Below, piece by piece: positions 26,054 to 38,570 of a stretch of 64,000 bases of DNA (position 1 is the stretch's first letter; the number at the start of each line of letters is the position of its first letter). The notes beneath the pieces were generated by a model that did not search any database, was not told the DNA's origin, and worked only from the letters and a program-made list of their open reading frames with translations. Made by a program: the position numbers and the translations under genes. Where the stretch lies: the NCBI GenBank assembly GCA_017999365.1, contig JAGNLW010000005.1:1-64000 (forward strand), in the 5' to 3' direction. This DNA comes from Candidatus Aminicenantota bacterium. GTDB lineage: Bacteria > Acidobacteriota > Aminicenantia > Aminicenantales > Saccharicenantaceae.

Positions 26054-27112
26054 ATGTCTAAGTCTGTGCTTCGCGACAAGGACCGGAGGGTCCTGGCCCT
26101 CGTCGTCGAGTGCTACGTCCGCACCGGGCGGCCGGTGAGTTCGGGGGCGGTCTGCCAGACGCGCCGGATCACCGCATCTTCGGCCACCCTGCGCAACATC
26201 ATGGCCAAGCTCGAGGCCCTGGGCTTCCTATCCCAACCGCACACGTCCGCCGGCCGGGTCCCCACCGACAAGGGCCTGCGCCTCTACGTCGGGAGCCTCC
26301 TCGCCGACAAGGCCCTGCCCGACGAGCGGTTGCCCCTCATCCAGGAGGAGTTCCCCAACCGGACGGCCGACTTGGACTCCCTGCTCGTGCAGGCCTGCCG
26401 CGTCCTGGCGGATGCGTCGGACCACCTCGGCTTCGTCATCTCGCCGCGCATCTTCCGGCTGCCGTTCGAGCACCTGCGCTTCGTCAAGATCTCGGACCGC
26501 CGCGTCATGGTCATCCTGGTGACGCCCTTCCACATGGTCCTGACCGAGACCCTCGAAACGCCCCGGCCTGTGAGCCAGGCCGAGCTGGACCGGGCCGTCC
26601 AGGTCGTCAACCAGGCCTTCCGCGGCCGGACCATGCTGGCCGTCCGCGACGCCCTCGTCCGGGACATGCCCAAGTACCGGGCCAAGACCGAGGACGCCCT
26701 GGACAAGCTCCTCGACCTGCTGAAAGCGTCCACCGACCGGGAACAGGGGGAGAACCGGATCTTCCTCCAGGGCACGGCCCGCCTCCTCGGCAAGGGCGGC
26801 CTGTCGGACATGGAGGGCCTCCGGACGCTCTTCCAGAAATTCGAGGAGAAGGCCGCCCTGGTCCGCCTGCTCTCGGATTTCGTCAGCCTGGACCGGGTCA
26901 AGGTCCTCATCGGGTCCGAGGCCAACCTTCCCGACGTCGAGGACTGCTCCCTCGTCCTGTCCCATTACGGCACCAGCAACCAGGTGCTGGGCACCCTGGG
27001 CATCATCGGTCCCAAACGCATCCCCTACGAGCGGATCATCCCGCTCGTCGACCGCGTGGCCAAGCGGGTCAGCCTGGCCATCACGGTCTTCGGCAGAGAG
27101 GTCAGCCTATGA
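26054..27112 (+). CDS. hrcA: Heat-inducible transcription repressor HrcA
   Basis: HrcA represses chaperone operons until heat or unfolded protein relieves it. The 352-residue protein has an N-terminal winged helix (RPVSSGAVCQTRRITASSATLRNIMAKLEALG from about residue 26; SQPHTSAGRVPTDKGLRLYV) and the conserved end segment GTLGIIGPKRIPYERIIPLV. First gene of the operon; its stop overlaps grpE. The recognition helix region differs slightly from the usual SPATVRNDM, in keeping with the missing CIRCE. Confidence 0.92.
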   Translation: MSKSVLRDKDRRVLALVVECYVRTGRPVSSGAVCQTRRITASSATLRNIMAKLEALGFLSQPHTSAGRVPTDKGLRLYVGSLLADKALPDERLPLIQEEFPNRTADLDSLLVQACRVLADASDHLGFVISPRIFRLPFEHLRFVKISDRRVMVILVTPFHMVLTETLETPRPVSQAELDRAVQVVNQAFRGRTMLAVRDALVRDMPKYRAKTEDALDKLLDLLKASTDREQGENRIFLQGTARLLGKGGLSDMEGLRTLFQKFEEKAALVRLLSDFVSLDRVKVLIGSEANLPDVEDCSLVLSHYGTSNQVLGTLGIIGPKRIPYERIIPLVDRVAKRVSLAITVFGREVSL

Positions 27113-27753
27113 CGGACGACAAAGACAAGCCCGGCGACGAGATCGAGTTCATCCCCGAGACGCCGCCCGCCGAGGGCGAGGCCGGTCCCAAGGCCGCCGC
27201 TCCCCCGGCCCCGGAGACGAAGGACGGCGAAGGCAAAGCCGCGCCAGCCGAGGGCTCCCGGCACCTCAAGGACAAACTCAAGAAGAAAGAGGCCGAGGCC
27301 AAGGAGCTCCGCCGCGAGATCGAGAAGCTCAAGGAGACCAGTCTCCGCCGCCTGGCCGACATGGAGAACCTGCGCAAGCGCTTCGACCGGGAGCGGTCCG
27401 AGTACCAGCAATACGCCCTGAGCGGCCTCCTGCTCGAGCTGCTCGAGATCACCGACAACTTCGAGCGGGCCCTGCAGAGCGCCGCGGCCGCCGGCGAGGA
27501 CAAGGCCTTCCGGGAGGGGATCGAGCTCATCTTCCGGATGTTCCAGAGCCTGCTGGCCAAGAACGGCGTCCGTCCCGTCGATCTCGGCGACCGGGCCTTC
27601 GATCCCAATTTCCATCACGCCATGAGCGTGGAGGAGTCCGAGGAGGTCCGGGAGCCCGAGATCGTCGAGGAGCTCCAGAAGGGCTATTTCCACCACGAGC
27701 GGCTCCTGCGCCCGGCCCTGGTCAGGGTCCGGGTGCCCAAGAAAGGACAATAG
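27109..27753 (+). CDS. grpE: Nucleotide exchange factor GrpE
   Basis: GrpE opens the DnaK nucleotide site. The 214-residue protein has an acidic Pro/Ala-rich tail (about residues 1-50), a long coiled coil (KDKLKKKEAEAKELRREIEKL), MENLRKRFDRERSEY and the beta wing ending VRVPKKG. ATG overlaps the hrcA stop. Confidence 0.93.
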   Translation: MTDDKDKPGDEIEFIPETPPAEGEAGPKAAAPPAPETKDGEGKAAPAEGSRHLKDKLKKKEAEAKELRREIEKLKETSLRRLADMENLRKRFDRERSEYQQYALSGLLLELLEITDNFERALQSAAAAGEDKAFREGIELIFRMFQSLLAKNGVRPVDLGDRAFDPNFHHAMSVEESEEVREPEIVEELQKGYFHHERLLRPALVRVRVPKKGQ

Positions 27754-27757
27754 CCCC

Positions 27758-29344
27758 ATGGGACGAGTCATCGGCATCGATCTCGGCACGACCTACTCCT
27801 GCATCGCCGGCCTCGAAGGGGGCCGGCCGGTCGTCATCCCCAACCTCGAAGGCCTGCCGACGACCCCGTCCGTGGTGTCGTTCACGAAGTCGGGGGAGAT
27901 GCTCGTCGGCACCCTGGCCATGCGCCAGGCCGTCACCAACCCCGACAACACCTTCTTCGCCGTCAAGCGCCTGATCGGGCAGAAATACGCCTCGGCCCCG
28001 GTCCAGGAGGCCATGGGCCGGCTGCCCTACAAGCTGAAAGAGGCCGCCAACGGCGACGTGGCCGTCGTCCTGGGGGACCGGACCATGAGCCCGCCCGAAA
28101 TCTCCTCGCTCGTCCTCGGCTACCTCAAGTCCTGCGCCGAGTCCTTCTACAACGAGCCCGTGACGGAGGCGGTCATCACCGTGCCGGCCCATTTCAACGA
28201 CGCCCAGCGCCAAGCGACCAAGGACGCGGCCACGATCGGCGGCCTCGGCGTCCAGAGGGTCGTCAACGAGCCGACCGCGGCCGGGCTGGCCTACGGCCTG
28301 GAGACCAAGAAGAACGGCCTGGCCGCCGTCTACGACCTCGGCGGCGGCACGTTCGACATCACCATCCTCGAGTTCAGCGACGGCGTCTTCAACGTCCTGG
28401 CCACCAACGGCGATTCCTACCTCGGCGGCGAGGACTTCGACAACCGCATCCTGGAGTGGCTCGCGGCCAGCTTCCGGGCCGAGGCCGGGGCCGACATCGC
28501 CGGCGACAAGCTGGCCCTCCAGAGGATCAAGGAGGCCGCGGAGAAGGCCAAGCGAGAGCTGTCCTTCGTGACCGAGACCGAGATCAACCTACCGTTCATC
28601 GCCTCGGACCGGGCCAGTTCCAAGCACCTCCGCAAGTCCCTCAGCCGGGCCACCTTCGAGGCCATGACCGCGGACCTCGTCGAGCGGACCGTGCCGCGCA
28701 TCGAACAGGCCCTGGCCGACGCCCGTTTGACCCCGGACCGGATCCAGCAGGTCATCCTGGTCGGCGGTCAGACCCGCATGCCGCTCGTCAGGGAGCGGGT
28801 GGCCAAGTTCTTCGGCCGGGCCCCCGAGGAGAAGGTCGACCCGGACCAGATCGTGGCCATGGGCGCGGCCATCCAGTCGGGCATCCTCGACGGCCAGGTC
28901 CGCGACCTCGTCCTCCTGCTCGACGTCACCCCGTTCGCCCTGGGCATCGAGACCGAGAACGACGGCTACGAGATGATCATCGAGCGGAACACGACCATCC
29001 CGACCCGCAAGGTCAAGGCCTTCACGACCGTCGAGCACAACCAGCGCCGGGTCCGCATCCACGTCCTCCAGGGCGAGGGTTTCCTGGCCTCGATGAACAA
29101 ATCCCTGGCCGTCTTCGAGCTCGTCGGCATCGAGCCGGCCCCGGCCGGCGTGCCCCAGATCGACGTCACCTTCGAGATCACGGCCGACGGCCTGGCCCAG
29201 GTCTCGGCCCGGGACAAGGAGACGGGCCTCGAGCAGAGGATCGAGGTCCGGCCCTCGTCCGGCCTGTCGACCAGGGAGGTCGAGGACATGCGCAAGCGCC
29301 GGAGCTCGGGCCTCGACCTGGCCAAGAAGGGGAGCCCCGCCTGA
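27758..29344 (+). CDS. dnaK: DnaK chaperone lacking the C-terminal lid
   Basis: This 528-residue Hsp70 has a complete ATPase domain ([69 protein letters not shown]), the [13 protein letters not shown] linker near residue 385 and a full substrate-binding beta domain. It ends in [16 protein letters not shown] plus 13 residues, within helix A of the lid. Usual DnaK is about 610-640 residues. dnaJ starts two bases later, so no missing downstream exon or simple frameshift explains it. Peptide capture should work but with faster release; a second, full-length DnaK elsewhere is possible. Confidence 0.9.
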   Translation: MGRVIGIDLGTTYSCIAGLEGGRPVVIPNLEGLPTTPSVVSFTKSGEMLVGTLAMRQAVTNPDNTFFAVKRLIGQKYASAPVQEAMGRLPYKLKEAANGDVAVVLGDRTMSPPEISSLVLGYLKSCAESFYNEPVTEAVITVPAHFNDAQRQATKDAATIGGLGVQRVVNEPTAAGLAYGLETKKNGLAAVYDLGGGTFDITILEFSDGVFNVLATNGDSYLGGEDFDNRILEWLAASFRAEAGADIAGDKLALQRIKEAAEKAKRELSFVTETEINLPFIASDRASSKHLRKSLSRATFEAMTADLVERTVPRIEQALADARLTPDRIQQVILVGGQTRMPLVRERVAKFFGRAPEEKVDPDQIVAMGAAIQSGILDGQVRDLVLLLDVTPFALGIETENDGYEMIIERNTTIPTRKVKAFTTVEHNQRRVRIHVLQGEGFLASMNKSLAVFELVGIEPAPAGVPQIDVTFEITADGLAQVSARDKETGLEQRIEVRPSSGLSTREVEDMRKRRSSGLDLAKKGSPA

Positions 29345-29346
29345 GC

Positions 29347-30480
29347 ATGGCCAAGCGCGACTATTACGAGGTCCTCGGCGTGGGCCGGGACGCCTCGGCC
29401 GAGGAGATCAAGAAGGCCTACCGCCAGCTGGCCCTCAAGCACCATCCGGACCGCAACCCGGGCAACAAGGACGCCGAGGACCGGTTCAAAGAGGCGGCCG
29501 AGGCCTACAGCGTGCTGGCCGACGCGGAGAAACGGTCGGTCTACGACCGCTTCGGCCAGGACGGCCTCAGGGGCGAGGGCTTCCAGGGCTTCTCCGGGTT
29601 CGATTCCTCCGTCTTCGAGGACTTCGAGGACATCCTGGGCAATGTCTTCGGCTTCAGCTTCGGCGGCCTGTTCGGGAGCCGCGAGCGCTCCCGCGGCGCC
29701 CGCCGCAGCCGCGGCCGGGACCTGGCCCTGGAGATCGAGATCGGTCTCGACGAGGCCGCGGCCGGCGTCGAGCGCGAGATCAAGATCAACCGGGCCGAGT
29801 CCTGCCCCGTTTGTCACGGCTCGAAGCGCAAGCCCGGGACCCAGGCCACCTCCTGTCCGGCCTGCGGCGGCCGGGGCCAGGTGCGCTACCAGCAGGGCTT
29901 CTTCACCCTGGCCCGGACCTGCCCCCGTTGCCAGGGCGGCGGCGAGATCAACGCCACGCCCTGCGAGTCCTGCCAGGGCCGCGGCCATGTCAAGGAGAAG
30001 CGGACCCTCAAGGTCCGCATCCCCCCGGGCGTCGACGACGGCTCGCGTCTCCGGCTCATCGGGGAAGGGGAGGCCGGCGACGAGGACATGCCGGCGGGCG
30101 ACCTCTACGTCGTCACCCGGGTCCGCAAGCACCCCTTCTTCGAGCGCGACGGCAACGACCTCACATGCGAGATCGCCGTCACCTTCACCCAGGCCGCCCT
30201 GGGCGCCCGCATCGAGATCCCGACGCTCGAAGGCAACGAGGTCCTCAAGGTCCGGCCGGGCACCCAGCCGGGCGAGATCGTCCGCCTCAAAGGCAAGGGT
30301 GTCCCGGACGTCTCGGGCCGGCGCAAGGGCGACCTCTTCGTCAAGGTCCAGGTCAAGACCCCCGAGAACCTGTCCAAGGAGCAGAGGACCCTGCTCGGCA
30401 AGTTGGCCGAGCTTCGCGGCGAGGACATCGAGTCGGTCGACAAGAGCGTCGTCCACCGGCTGAAGAACATCTTCCAATGA
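29347..30480 (+). CDS. dnaJ: Co-chaperone DnaJ
   Basis: This 377-residue type I Hsp40 has the J domain (HPD at about residues 33-35), a Gly/Phe linker ([11 protein letters not shown]), four zinc-finger repeats ([39 protein letters not shown]) and the C-terminal substrate domains. It stimulates DnaK. Starts two bases after dnaK. Normal length. Confidence 0.95.
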   Translation: MAKRDYYEVLGVGRDASAEEIKKAYRQLALKHHPDRNPGNKDAEDRFKEAAEAYSVLADAEKRSVYDRFGQDGLRGEGFQGFSGFDSSVFEDFEDILGNVFGFSFGGLFGSRERSRGARRSRGRDLALEIEIGLDEAAAGVEREIKINRAESCPVCHGSKRKPGTQATSCPACGGRGQVRYQQGFFTLARTCPRCQGGGEINATPCESCQGRGHVKEKRTLKVRIPPGVDDGSRLRLIGEGEAGDEDMPAGDLYVVTRVRKHPFFERDGNDLTCEIAVTFTQAALGARIEIPTLEGNEVLKVRPGTQPGEIVRLKGKGVPDVSGRRKGDLFVKVQVKTPENLSKEQRTLLGKLAELRGEDIESVDKSVVHRLKNIFQ

Positions 30481-30493
30481 GCCGACGAGTCGC

Positions 30494-31225
30494 GTGACCG
30501 CCAACCAGTTCTTCGTGCCCGCGCTCCCCGAAGGCGCCGCGCGCGTTGTCGTCGAGGGCGAGGAGCACCGCCACCTGGCCCGGGCCGCCCGCGTCCGGCC
30601 GGGCGAGACCGTCTGGCTGTTCGACGGCAGCGGCCGCCGCGCCCTGGCCCGGGTCGCCGCCGTGGGGGAGGAGAGGACGGAGCTCGAGGTCATCCGGACC
30701 GAAACCCCGCAGGCGCCGCGGACGGCCATCTCCCTGGCGGCGGGCCTGGTCGAGGCCAAGGCTTTCGAGACCATCCTGGAGAAGGCCGCCGAGATCGGCT
30801 GCGCGGCCGTCTGGCCGGTCGAGACCGCCCGCTCCCTGCGGACGCCGGGGGAAAGGTCTGGGCGCAAGCTCGAGCGCTGGCGGCGCATCGTCCGCGAGGC
30901 CGACAAGCAGTGCAAGAGCCCGCTGCTGACCGAGGTCCATCCGCCGCGGCCGCTGGCCGATCTCCTGCGCGAGCCCCCGGCCGGGCGGCGGCTGTTCCTC
31001 AGCGAGCGCGGCGGCCGGCCGCTGCGGGACGTCGTCTCGGAGGCGGGGGAGCCGCCGAGTGCGGCCGTCCTCCTGGTCGGCCCGACCGGCGGTTGGAGCG
31101 AGGACGAGGAGAGAGGGGCCCGGGCCGCCGGCTTCGAGGCCGTGTCGCTCGGGAGCCGGGTCCTCAAGTCGGAGACGGCCGCGCTGGCCGGGGCCTTCCT
31201 GCTGGCCCACCACTGGAACGGATAA
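30494..31225 (+). CDS. rsmE: 16S rRNA m3U1498 methyltransferase RsmE
   Basis: This 243-residue SPOUT enzyme has an N-terminal PUA-like part (FFVPALP, EEHRHLARAARVRPGE), QKA-type region ILEKAAEIGCAAVWPVETARS and the knot motifs LVGPTGGWSEDEE and VSLGSRVLKSETAAL. It commonly follows dnaJ in bacteria. GTG start. Confidence 0.92.
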   Translation: MTANQFFVPALPEGAARVVVEGEEHRHLARAARVRPGETVWLFDGSGRRALARVAAVGEERTELEVIRTETPQAPRTAISLAAGLVEAKAFETILEKAAEIGCAAVWPVETARSLRTPGERSGRKLERWRRIVREADKQCKSPLLTEVHPPRPLADLLREPPAGRRLFLSERGGRPLRDVVSEAGEPPSAAVLLVGPTGGWSEDEERGARAAGFEAVSLGSRVLKSETAALAGAFLLAHHWNG

Positions 31226-31227
31226 CC

Positions 31228-32166
31228 ATGTTCCTCCAAGGCCAGAAAGTCGGCAAGTACGAGGTCATCCGCTCGCTCGGCAGCGGCGGCTTCGGCTCGG
31301 TCTACCTGGCCAAGGACACCTGGCTCGACATCAAGGTGGCCATCAAGGTGCCCCACAAGCAGTCGGCCGAGCTCTACAAGCTGCTCAAGGAGCCCCGCCT
31401 GCAGGCCGCGCTGAGCCATCCCAACATCGTCCGCATGCTGGCCGCCGAGAAGGAGAAGAACGTCTTCTTCATGGTCATGGAGTACGTCAAGGGGCCGACC
31501 CTGGAGAAGATCCTGGAGAAGGAGAAGGTCCTGGACACGGAGAAGGCCCTCGACTTCGTCCGGCAGATCGGCTACGGCGTCGACCACGCCCACAAGGCCA
31601 AGATCATCCACCGCGACTTGCGGCCGTCCAACATCATCGTCTCCGAGGACGGCACGGCCAAGATCACCGACTTCGGGACCTCGGCCTGGCTCAACGCCGT
31701 GCCCTACGCCTCGACCCGCATCGGCTCGCCGCCCTACATGGCCCCCGAGCAATTCCTGGGCAAGGCCAGCTACCAGTCCGACCTCTACTCCCTGGGCTGC
31801 ATCTTCTACGAGATGGTCATCGGCCGGCCGCCCCTGTTCGACCCCGACCCGTTCAAGATCCTGGAGATGGCCCAGCAGGGCAAGATCACGCCGCCGCGGA
31901 TCAAGAACGGCCGCGTGCCGCGCGAGGTCGACGCCATCATCATGAAGGCCCTGGCCCCCAAGGTCGAGGACCGCTACCAGACGGCCTCGGAGGTCCTGCG
32001 CGACCTCGCCCTCTACAAGGGCCGGGTCCCCAAGACCTCGGAGATCGACGACATCATGCTCCGGATCCGGGCCCGGGAGCAGAAGACGGCGGCCTTCTGC
32101 GGCAACTGCCGGCGCCCCCTGCCGCCCCGCTCGCGCAACTGCCCCCACTGCGGCGAAACCGTCTAA
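31228..32166 (+). CDS. Serine/threonine protein kinase with C-terminal zinc ribbon
   Basis: This 312-residue soluble kinase has the Gly loop (LGSGGFGSVYLAKD), ATP-site Lys (VAIKVP), catalytic loop HRDLRPSN (the usual Lys after Asp-Leu is Arg), DFG (ITDFGTS), MAPEQ and a C-terminal zinc ribbon with CGNC and CPHCGE. No membrane segment or extracellular sensor is present. It starts two bases after rsmE. The Arg in HRDLR is seen in some active kinases, so activity cannot be excluded. Target unknown. Confidence 0.88.
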   Translation: MFLQGQKVGKYEVIRSLGSGGFGSVYLAKDTWLDIKVAIKVPHKQSAELYKLLKEPRLQAALSHPNIVRMLAAEKEKNVFFMVMEYVKGPTLEKILEKEKVLDTEKALDFVRQIGYGVDHAHKAKIIHRDLRPSNIIVSEDGTAKITDFGTSAWLNAVPYASTRIGSPPYMAPEQFLGKASYQSDLYSLGCIFYEMVIGRPPLFDPDPFKILEMAQQGKITPPRIKNGRVPREVDAIIMKALAPKVEDRYQTASEVLRDLALYKGRVPKTSEIDDIMLRIRAREQKTAAFCGNCRRPLPPRSRNCPHCGETV

Positions 32167-32258
32167 TTCCCCCCTGGAGGCGATTGACTTCGCCGCGGGT
32201 GATGAGATACCATGGCGCCTCGGGAACGACCGCGACGACATGCCCGAAGGAGAGGTTC

Positions 32259-33182
32259 ATGAGCCCATTCCGTGAGACCGGCGTCGTCTGGAAGAACGGC
32301 CAACTCATCCCCTGGAAGGACGCCACCATCCACCTGGCCTCCCATGTCGTCCACTACGGCAGCTGCCTGTTCGAGGGCCTGCGGGCCTACGACACGCCCA
32401 AGGGAACGGCCATCTTCCGCCTTGCCGACCACACCCGGCGGCTCTATAACTCCTGCAAGATCTACCGCATGGAGGTCCCCTACACCCAGGACGAGTTCAA
32501 CCGGGCCGTCGTCGACTGCGTCCGGGCCAACGGGCTCAAGGCCTGCTACGTCCGGCCCATCGTCTACCGCGGCTACAATACGCTCGGCGTCAATCCCTTC
32601 CCCAACCCGGTCGACTGCGCCGTCCTGGTCTGGGAATGGGGCAAATACCTGGGGCCGGAGGCCCTGGAGAACGGCATCGACGTCCGGGTCTCGTCCTGGC
32701 AGCGCATGGCCCCGAACACCTTCCCGGCCCTGGCCAAGGCGGGCGCCAACTACATGAACTCCCAGCTCATCAAGATGGAGGCCCTGCTCGACGGCTACGA
32801 GGAGGGCATCGCCCTGAACATCCGCGGCCACATCAGCGAGGGCAGCGGCGAGAACCTGTTCCTGGTCAAGGACGGCGTCGTCCTGACGCCGCCGCTGTCG
32901 TCGTCGGTCCTGCCGGGCATCACCCGGGACTCGGTCATGACCCTGTTCCGCGAGACGGGCGTCAAGGTCGTCGAGGAGACCATCCCGCGCGAGATGCTCT
33001 ACATCGCCGACGAGGTCTTCTTCACCGGCTCGGCCGCCGAGGTCACGCCCATCCGCTCCATCGACAAGATCACCATCGGCACGGGCAAGCGGGGGCCGCT
33101 GACGGAGAAGGTCCAGACGGCCTTCTTCGACGTCATCGAGGGCAGGGTCCCCGACCGCCACGGCTGGCTGACGTTCGTCTGA
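32259..33182 (+). CDS. ilvE: Branched-chain amino-acid aminotransferase
   Basis: This 307-residue fold-type IV PLP enzyme has VWKNGQLIPWKDATIHLASHVVHYGSCLFEG in pieces, the PLP lysine in AKAGANYMNSQLIK, EGSGENLFLVKDG and FFTGSAAEVTPIRSID, typical of IlvE. It interconverts branched amino acids and keto acids. AAGGAGAGG precedes the ATG. Confidence 0.92.
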   Translation: MSPFRETGVVWKNGQLIPWKDATIHLASHVVHYGSCLFEGLRAYDTPKGTAIFRLADHTRRLYNSCKIYRMEVPYTQDEFNRAVVDCVRANGLKACYVRPIVYRGYNTLGVNPFPNPVDCAVLVWEWGKYLGPEALENGIDVRVSSWQRMAPNTFPALAKAGANYMNSQLIKMEALLDGYEEGIALNIRGHISEGSGENLFLVKDGVVLTPPLSSSVLPGITRDSVMTLFRETGVKVVEETIPREMLYIADEVFFTGSAAEVTPIRSIDKITIGTGKRGPLTEKVQTAFFDVIEGRVPDRHGWLTFV

Positions 33183-33203
33183 GGCGCACGCGAGGAGGAC
33201 AGC

Positions 33204-34357
33204 ATGGTCATCGATGAATTCCTGAAGATCGCCATCGAACGGGACGCGTCGGACCTCCATTTCAAGGCCGGCAACAACCCGATGATCCGCGTCCACGGGA
33301 CGCTGACGCCCCTGACGGGTTACCCCCGGCTGACGCCGGCCGACTGCGAGGACCTGGCCAACCAGATGATGACCGACTTCCAGCGCAAGCGGCTCGAGGA
33401 GGACCTGGACCTCGACCTGGCCTACAGCCTGGCCGGCTTCGGCCGCTTCCGCGGCAGCATCTACCATCAGCGCGGCTCCCTGGCCATCGCCCTCCGCATC
33501 ATCCCCCTCGAGGTCAAGACCATCCGCCAGCTCCTCCTGCCCGAGGTCCTGGAGAAGGTCGCCTTCTACCAGCGGGGCCTCGTCCTGGTCACCGGCACGA
33601 CCGGCTCCGGCAAGACGACCAGCCTGGCGGCCATGATCGACTACATCAACACCTTCCGGCGCGAGAACATCATCACCATCGAGGATCCCATCGAGTACCT
33701 CCACAAGGACAAGAAGAGCACCATCAGCCAGCGCGAGGTCGGCATGGACGTGACCAGCTTCGCCCGCGGCCTGCGCGGCTGCCTGCGCGAGGACCCCGAC
33801 ATCATCCTCGTCGGCGAGATGCGCGACCTCGACACCATCGACACGGCCCTGCTGGCCGCCGAGACGGGCCACCTCGTCCTGAGCACCCTGCACACCCTCG
33901 ACGCCCCCGAGAGCATCAACCGCATCATCTCCGTCTTCGCCCCCCACCACCAGCGCCAGGTCCGCCTCCAGCTGGCCTCCATCCTCAAGGCCATCATCTC
34001 CATGCGCCTCATCCCGCGCATGGACGGCCAGGGCCGGGTCCCGGCCGTCGAGGTCATGGTCGCCACGCCGTACATCCAGGAGTGCATCGCCGAGAAGGAC
34101 AAGACCATGCTCATCCGCGACGCCATCACGGCCGGCGTCTCCCAGTACGGCATGCAGACCTTCGACCAGTCCATCTACCAGCTCTACCGCGACGGCTACA
34201 TCTCGTTCGAGCAGGGCATGAAGTACTCCTCCAACCCCGACAACTTCAAGCTCCGCATCATGGGCATCCAGTCGACCCTCGACATGGCCGTCGAGGAGAT
34301 GGAGAAGGGCATGAGCAAGGTCGAGCGGGCCGAAGGGGGACCGGAAGAAGACCCGAA

Positions 34358-34361
<4 letters not shown>
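33204..34361 (+). CDS. pilT: Type IV pilus retraction ATPase, PilT/PilU family
   Basis: This 385-residue AAA-like secretion ATPase has DLHFKAG near residue 17, Walker A GTTGSGKTT, ASP box ITIEDPIEYLH, Walker B DIILVGEMRD and the His box STLHTLDAPE. It disassembles pili during twitching or DNA uptake. No other pilus genes are nearby. PilU is an alternative name; the extended C-terminus is slightly longer than PilT. Confidence 0.88.
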
Positions 34362-36994
<2,633 letters not shown>

Positions 36995-37019
36995 CCCCCG
37001 GAATCACCTCCGGCGGGGA

Positions 37020-37048
37020 TTGCCAACCGGCCTGTTTTTTGCCAAGAT
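37020..37048 (+). promoter_or_regulatory. Possible promoter for the transglycosylase gene
   Basis: TTGCCA (37020-37025), 17-bp spacer, CAAGAT (37043-37048). The -10 overlaps the ATG at 37047, which argues for the ATG at 37062 as start. Confidence 0.35.
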
Positions 37049-37061
37049 GTCCGTGACGCCG

Positions 37062-37622
37062 ATGGACCACGCCAAGAAGTCGCTTTTGAGCCTGGCCGTG
37101 CTGCTGGCCCTCGCCCCCGGCCTTCTGGCCACGGGCCCGGCCGACCTGCGCAAGCTCTACAGCCCGATCATCAAGAGGATCGCCGAGACGCACCGCATCG
37201 ACCAGGAACTCGTCCACGTCGTCATCCGGGCCGAGTCCAACTACGACGCCTTCGCCATCTCTTCGGCCGGGGCCATGGGGCTGATGCAGCTCATGCCGGA
37301 CACGGCCCGCCAGTACGGCGTGGGCAACGTCTTCGATCCGGCCCAGAACATCGAGGGCGGCGTCCGCTATCTCAAGGACCTCGTCCGGCTCTACGGCGGG
37401 CGGACCAAGCTCGTCCTGGCCGCCTACAACGCCGGCCAGTCGGCGGTCAGCAAGTACAAGGGCATCCCGCCCTATCCCGAGACCAGGAACTATATCGCCG
37501 GGATCATGAGGTCCTACAAGAAGCCCACGGTCTCGACCAAGAATCCCACCTACATGATCAAGGACGCCAGCGGCAGGACGGTCTTGGTGAACGACCCCCC
37601 TCCCGCGGCCGTGAAGAAGTAG
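37062..37622 (+). CDS. Secreted lytic transglycosylase, SLT family
   Basis: This 186-residue protein has a signal peptide (SLLSLAVLLALAPGLLATG), the catalytic Glu in VIRAESNYD, GAMGLMQLMPDTARQYG, and YNAGQSAVSKYKG, the Slt/MltE pattern that cleaves peptidoglycan glycan strands. It is followed by a basic tail. An in-frame ATG at 37047 is an alternative start. Confidence 0.88.
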   Translation: MDHAKKSLLSLAVLLALAPGLLATGPADLRKLYSPIIKRIAETHRIDQELVHVVIRAESNYDAFAISSAGAMGLMQLMPDTARQYGVGNVFDPAQNIEGGVRYLKDLVRLYGGRTKLVLAAYNAGQSAVSKYKGIPPYPETRNYIAGIMRSYKKPTVSTKNPTYMIKDASGRTVLVNDPPPAAVKK

Positions 37623-37631
37623 CCCGCGCTA
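37620..37631. terminator. Small palindrome formed by two convergent stop codons
   Basis: TAGC-CCGC-GCTA spans the transglycosylase TAG and the TAG of the minus-strand lipid kinase, six bases apart. Terminator function is doubtful. Confidence 0.25.
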
Positions 37632-38570
37632 ACGGACCGGCAGGAACCCCTTGACCAGCAGATTGCGGGGGACGATCTCGAACGTCGCCGGCAGACGGCC
37701 GAGCTGGTCGCCGTCGAGCTCGAGCAGGACGTCCTCGCCCTCGCCGGGCCAAGCCTCGATCCGCTCTCCCCTGACGACCGTGACCTTGGGATGGGTGACG
37801 TGGCTGCCGTTCATGAGCTTCCAGCCGTGGCGGCAGAACTCGAAGAAACGGAAGCCCCGCACGAGAACGGCGTCGAACAGGCCGTCGTCGAGCCGGGCCC
37901 CGGGCGCGACCTTCATGCCCTTGCCGAAGATGCGGCCGTTGGCCACGGCGCCGATGAGATACTCGCCGTCCGGGAGGTCGCGGCCGTCGACGCGGATGCG
38001 GACGCGCTTGTTCCGGTAACGGACCATCGTCGTCACCAGGCAGCGGACGTAGGACGAGGCCCGGCGCTGGAGGCGCCGCTCGGTGACCTCGCGGACGACC
38101 TCGCCGCCGAGCCCGAAGTCGGCGACGTTGAGGAACAGGCGGTCCTCCTCGAGGCCCTCGTTGGTCCGGTACCGGACGCGGCCGACGTCCATGCGCACGG
38201 CCGGGGCGTCGGTGATGACCTGGAGGGCGCCGCGCAGACCCGGCGGGATGTTCAGGCTCTTGATGAGGTCGCAGCCGGTCCCGGCCGGCACCAGGCCCAG
38301 GGTGGCCTCGGGATTGATGATCCGGCGGTCCTCGAAGAAGCCGTTGGCGATCTCGTTCATCGTCCCGTCGCCGCCGACGCCGATGACCAGGTCGGCGCCG
38401 TCCTTGATGGCCTCGCGGGCCAGGTCGGTGGCGTGACGGGGTTTCTCGGTGAACTCGTACTTGAACTCGCGGACGAAGTGCTTCAGGCCCTCGCGAATCT
38501 CGCCCCAGCGCTTCCGGGTCCGGCCCCGGTTGGAGGCGGGGTTGACGATGACCTTGGTCTTATGCCGCAT
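37629..38570 (-). CDS. Diacylglycerol/sphingosine kinase-family lipid kinase
   Basis: This 313-residue protein has VIVNPASNRGRTRK at the start, the nucleotide motif VIGVGGDGTMNEIANG, LVPAGTGCDLIKSL and a C-terminal DGLFDAVLVRG, as in YegS/DgkB-type kinases acting on diacylglycerol or related lipids. The start was set at ATG 38570, giving the family N-terminus; it overlaps the preceding gene by 11 bases. Substrate not determinable. Confidence 0.88.
   Translation of the reverse strand: MRHKTKVIVNPASNRGRTRKRWGEIREGLKHFVREFKYEFTEKPRHATDLAREAIKDGADLVIGVGGDGTMNEIANGFFEDRRIINPEATLGLVPAGTGCDLIKSLNIPPGLRGALQVITDAPAVRMDVGRVRYRTNEGLEEDRLFLNVADFGLGGEVVREVTERRLQRRASSYVRCLVTTMVRYRNKRVRIRVDGRDLPDGEYLIGAVANGRIFGKGMKVAPGARLDDGLFDAVLVRGFRFFEFCRHGWKLMNGSHVTHPKVTVVRGERIEAWPGEGEDVLLELDGDQLGRLPATFEIVPRNLLVKGFLPVR

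Noticed and set aside
28966..32241. Very long antisense ORF (over 1000 codons) across dnaK-dnaJ-rsmE-kinase
   Set aside because: It mirrors four well-supported genes, has low-complexity Asp/Gly/Leu/Arg composition typical of GC-rich antisense frames, and has no motif or ribosome binding site.
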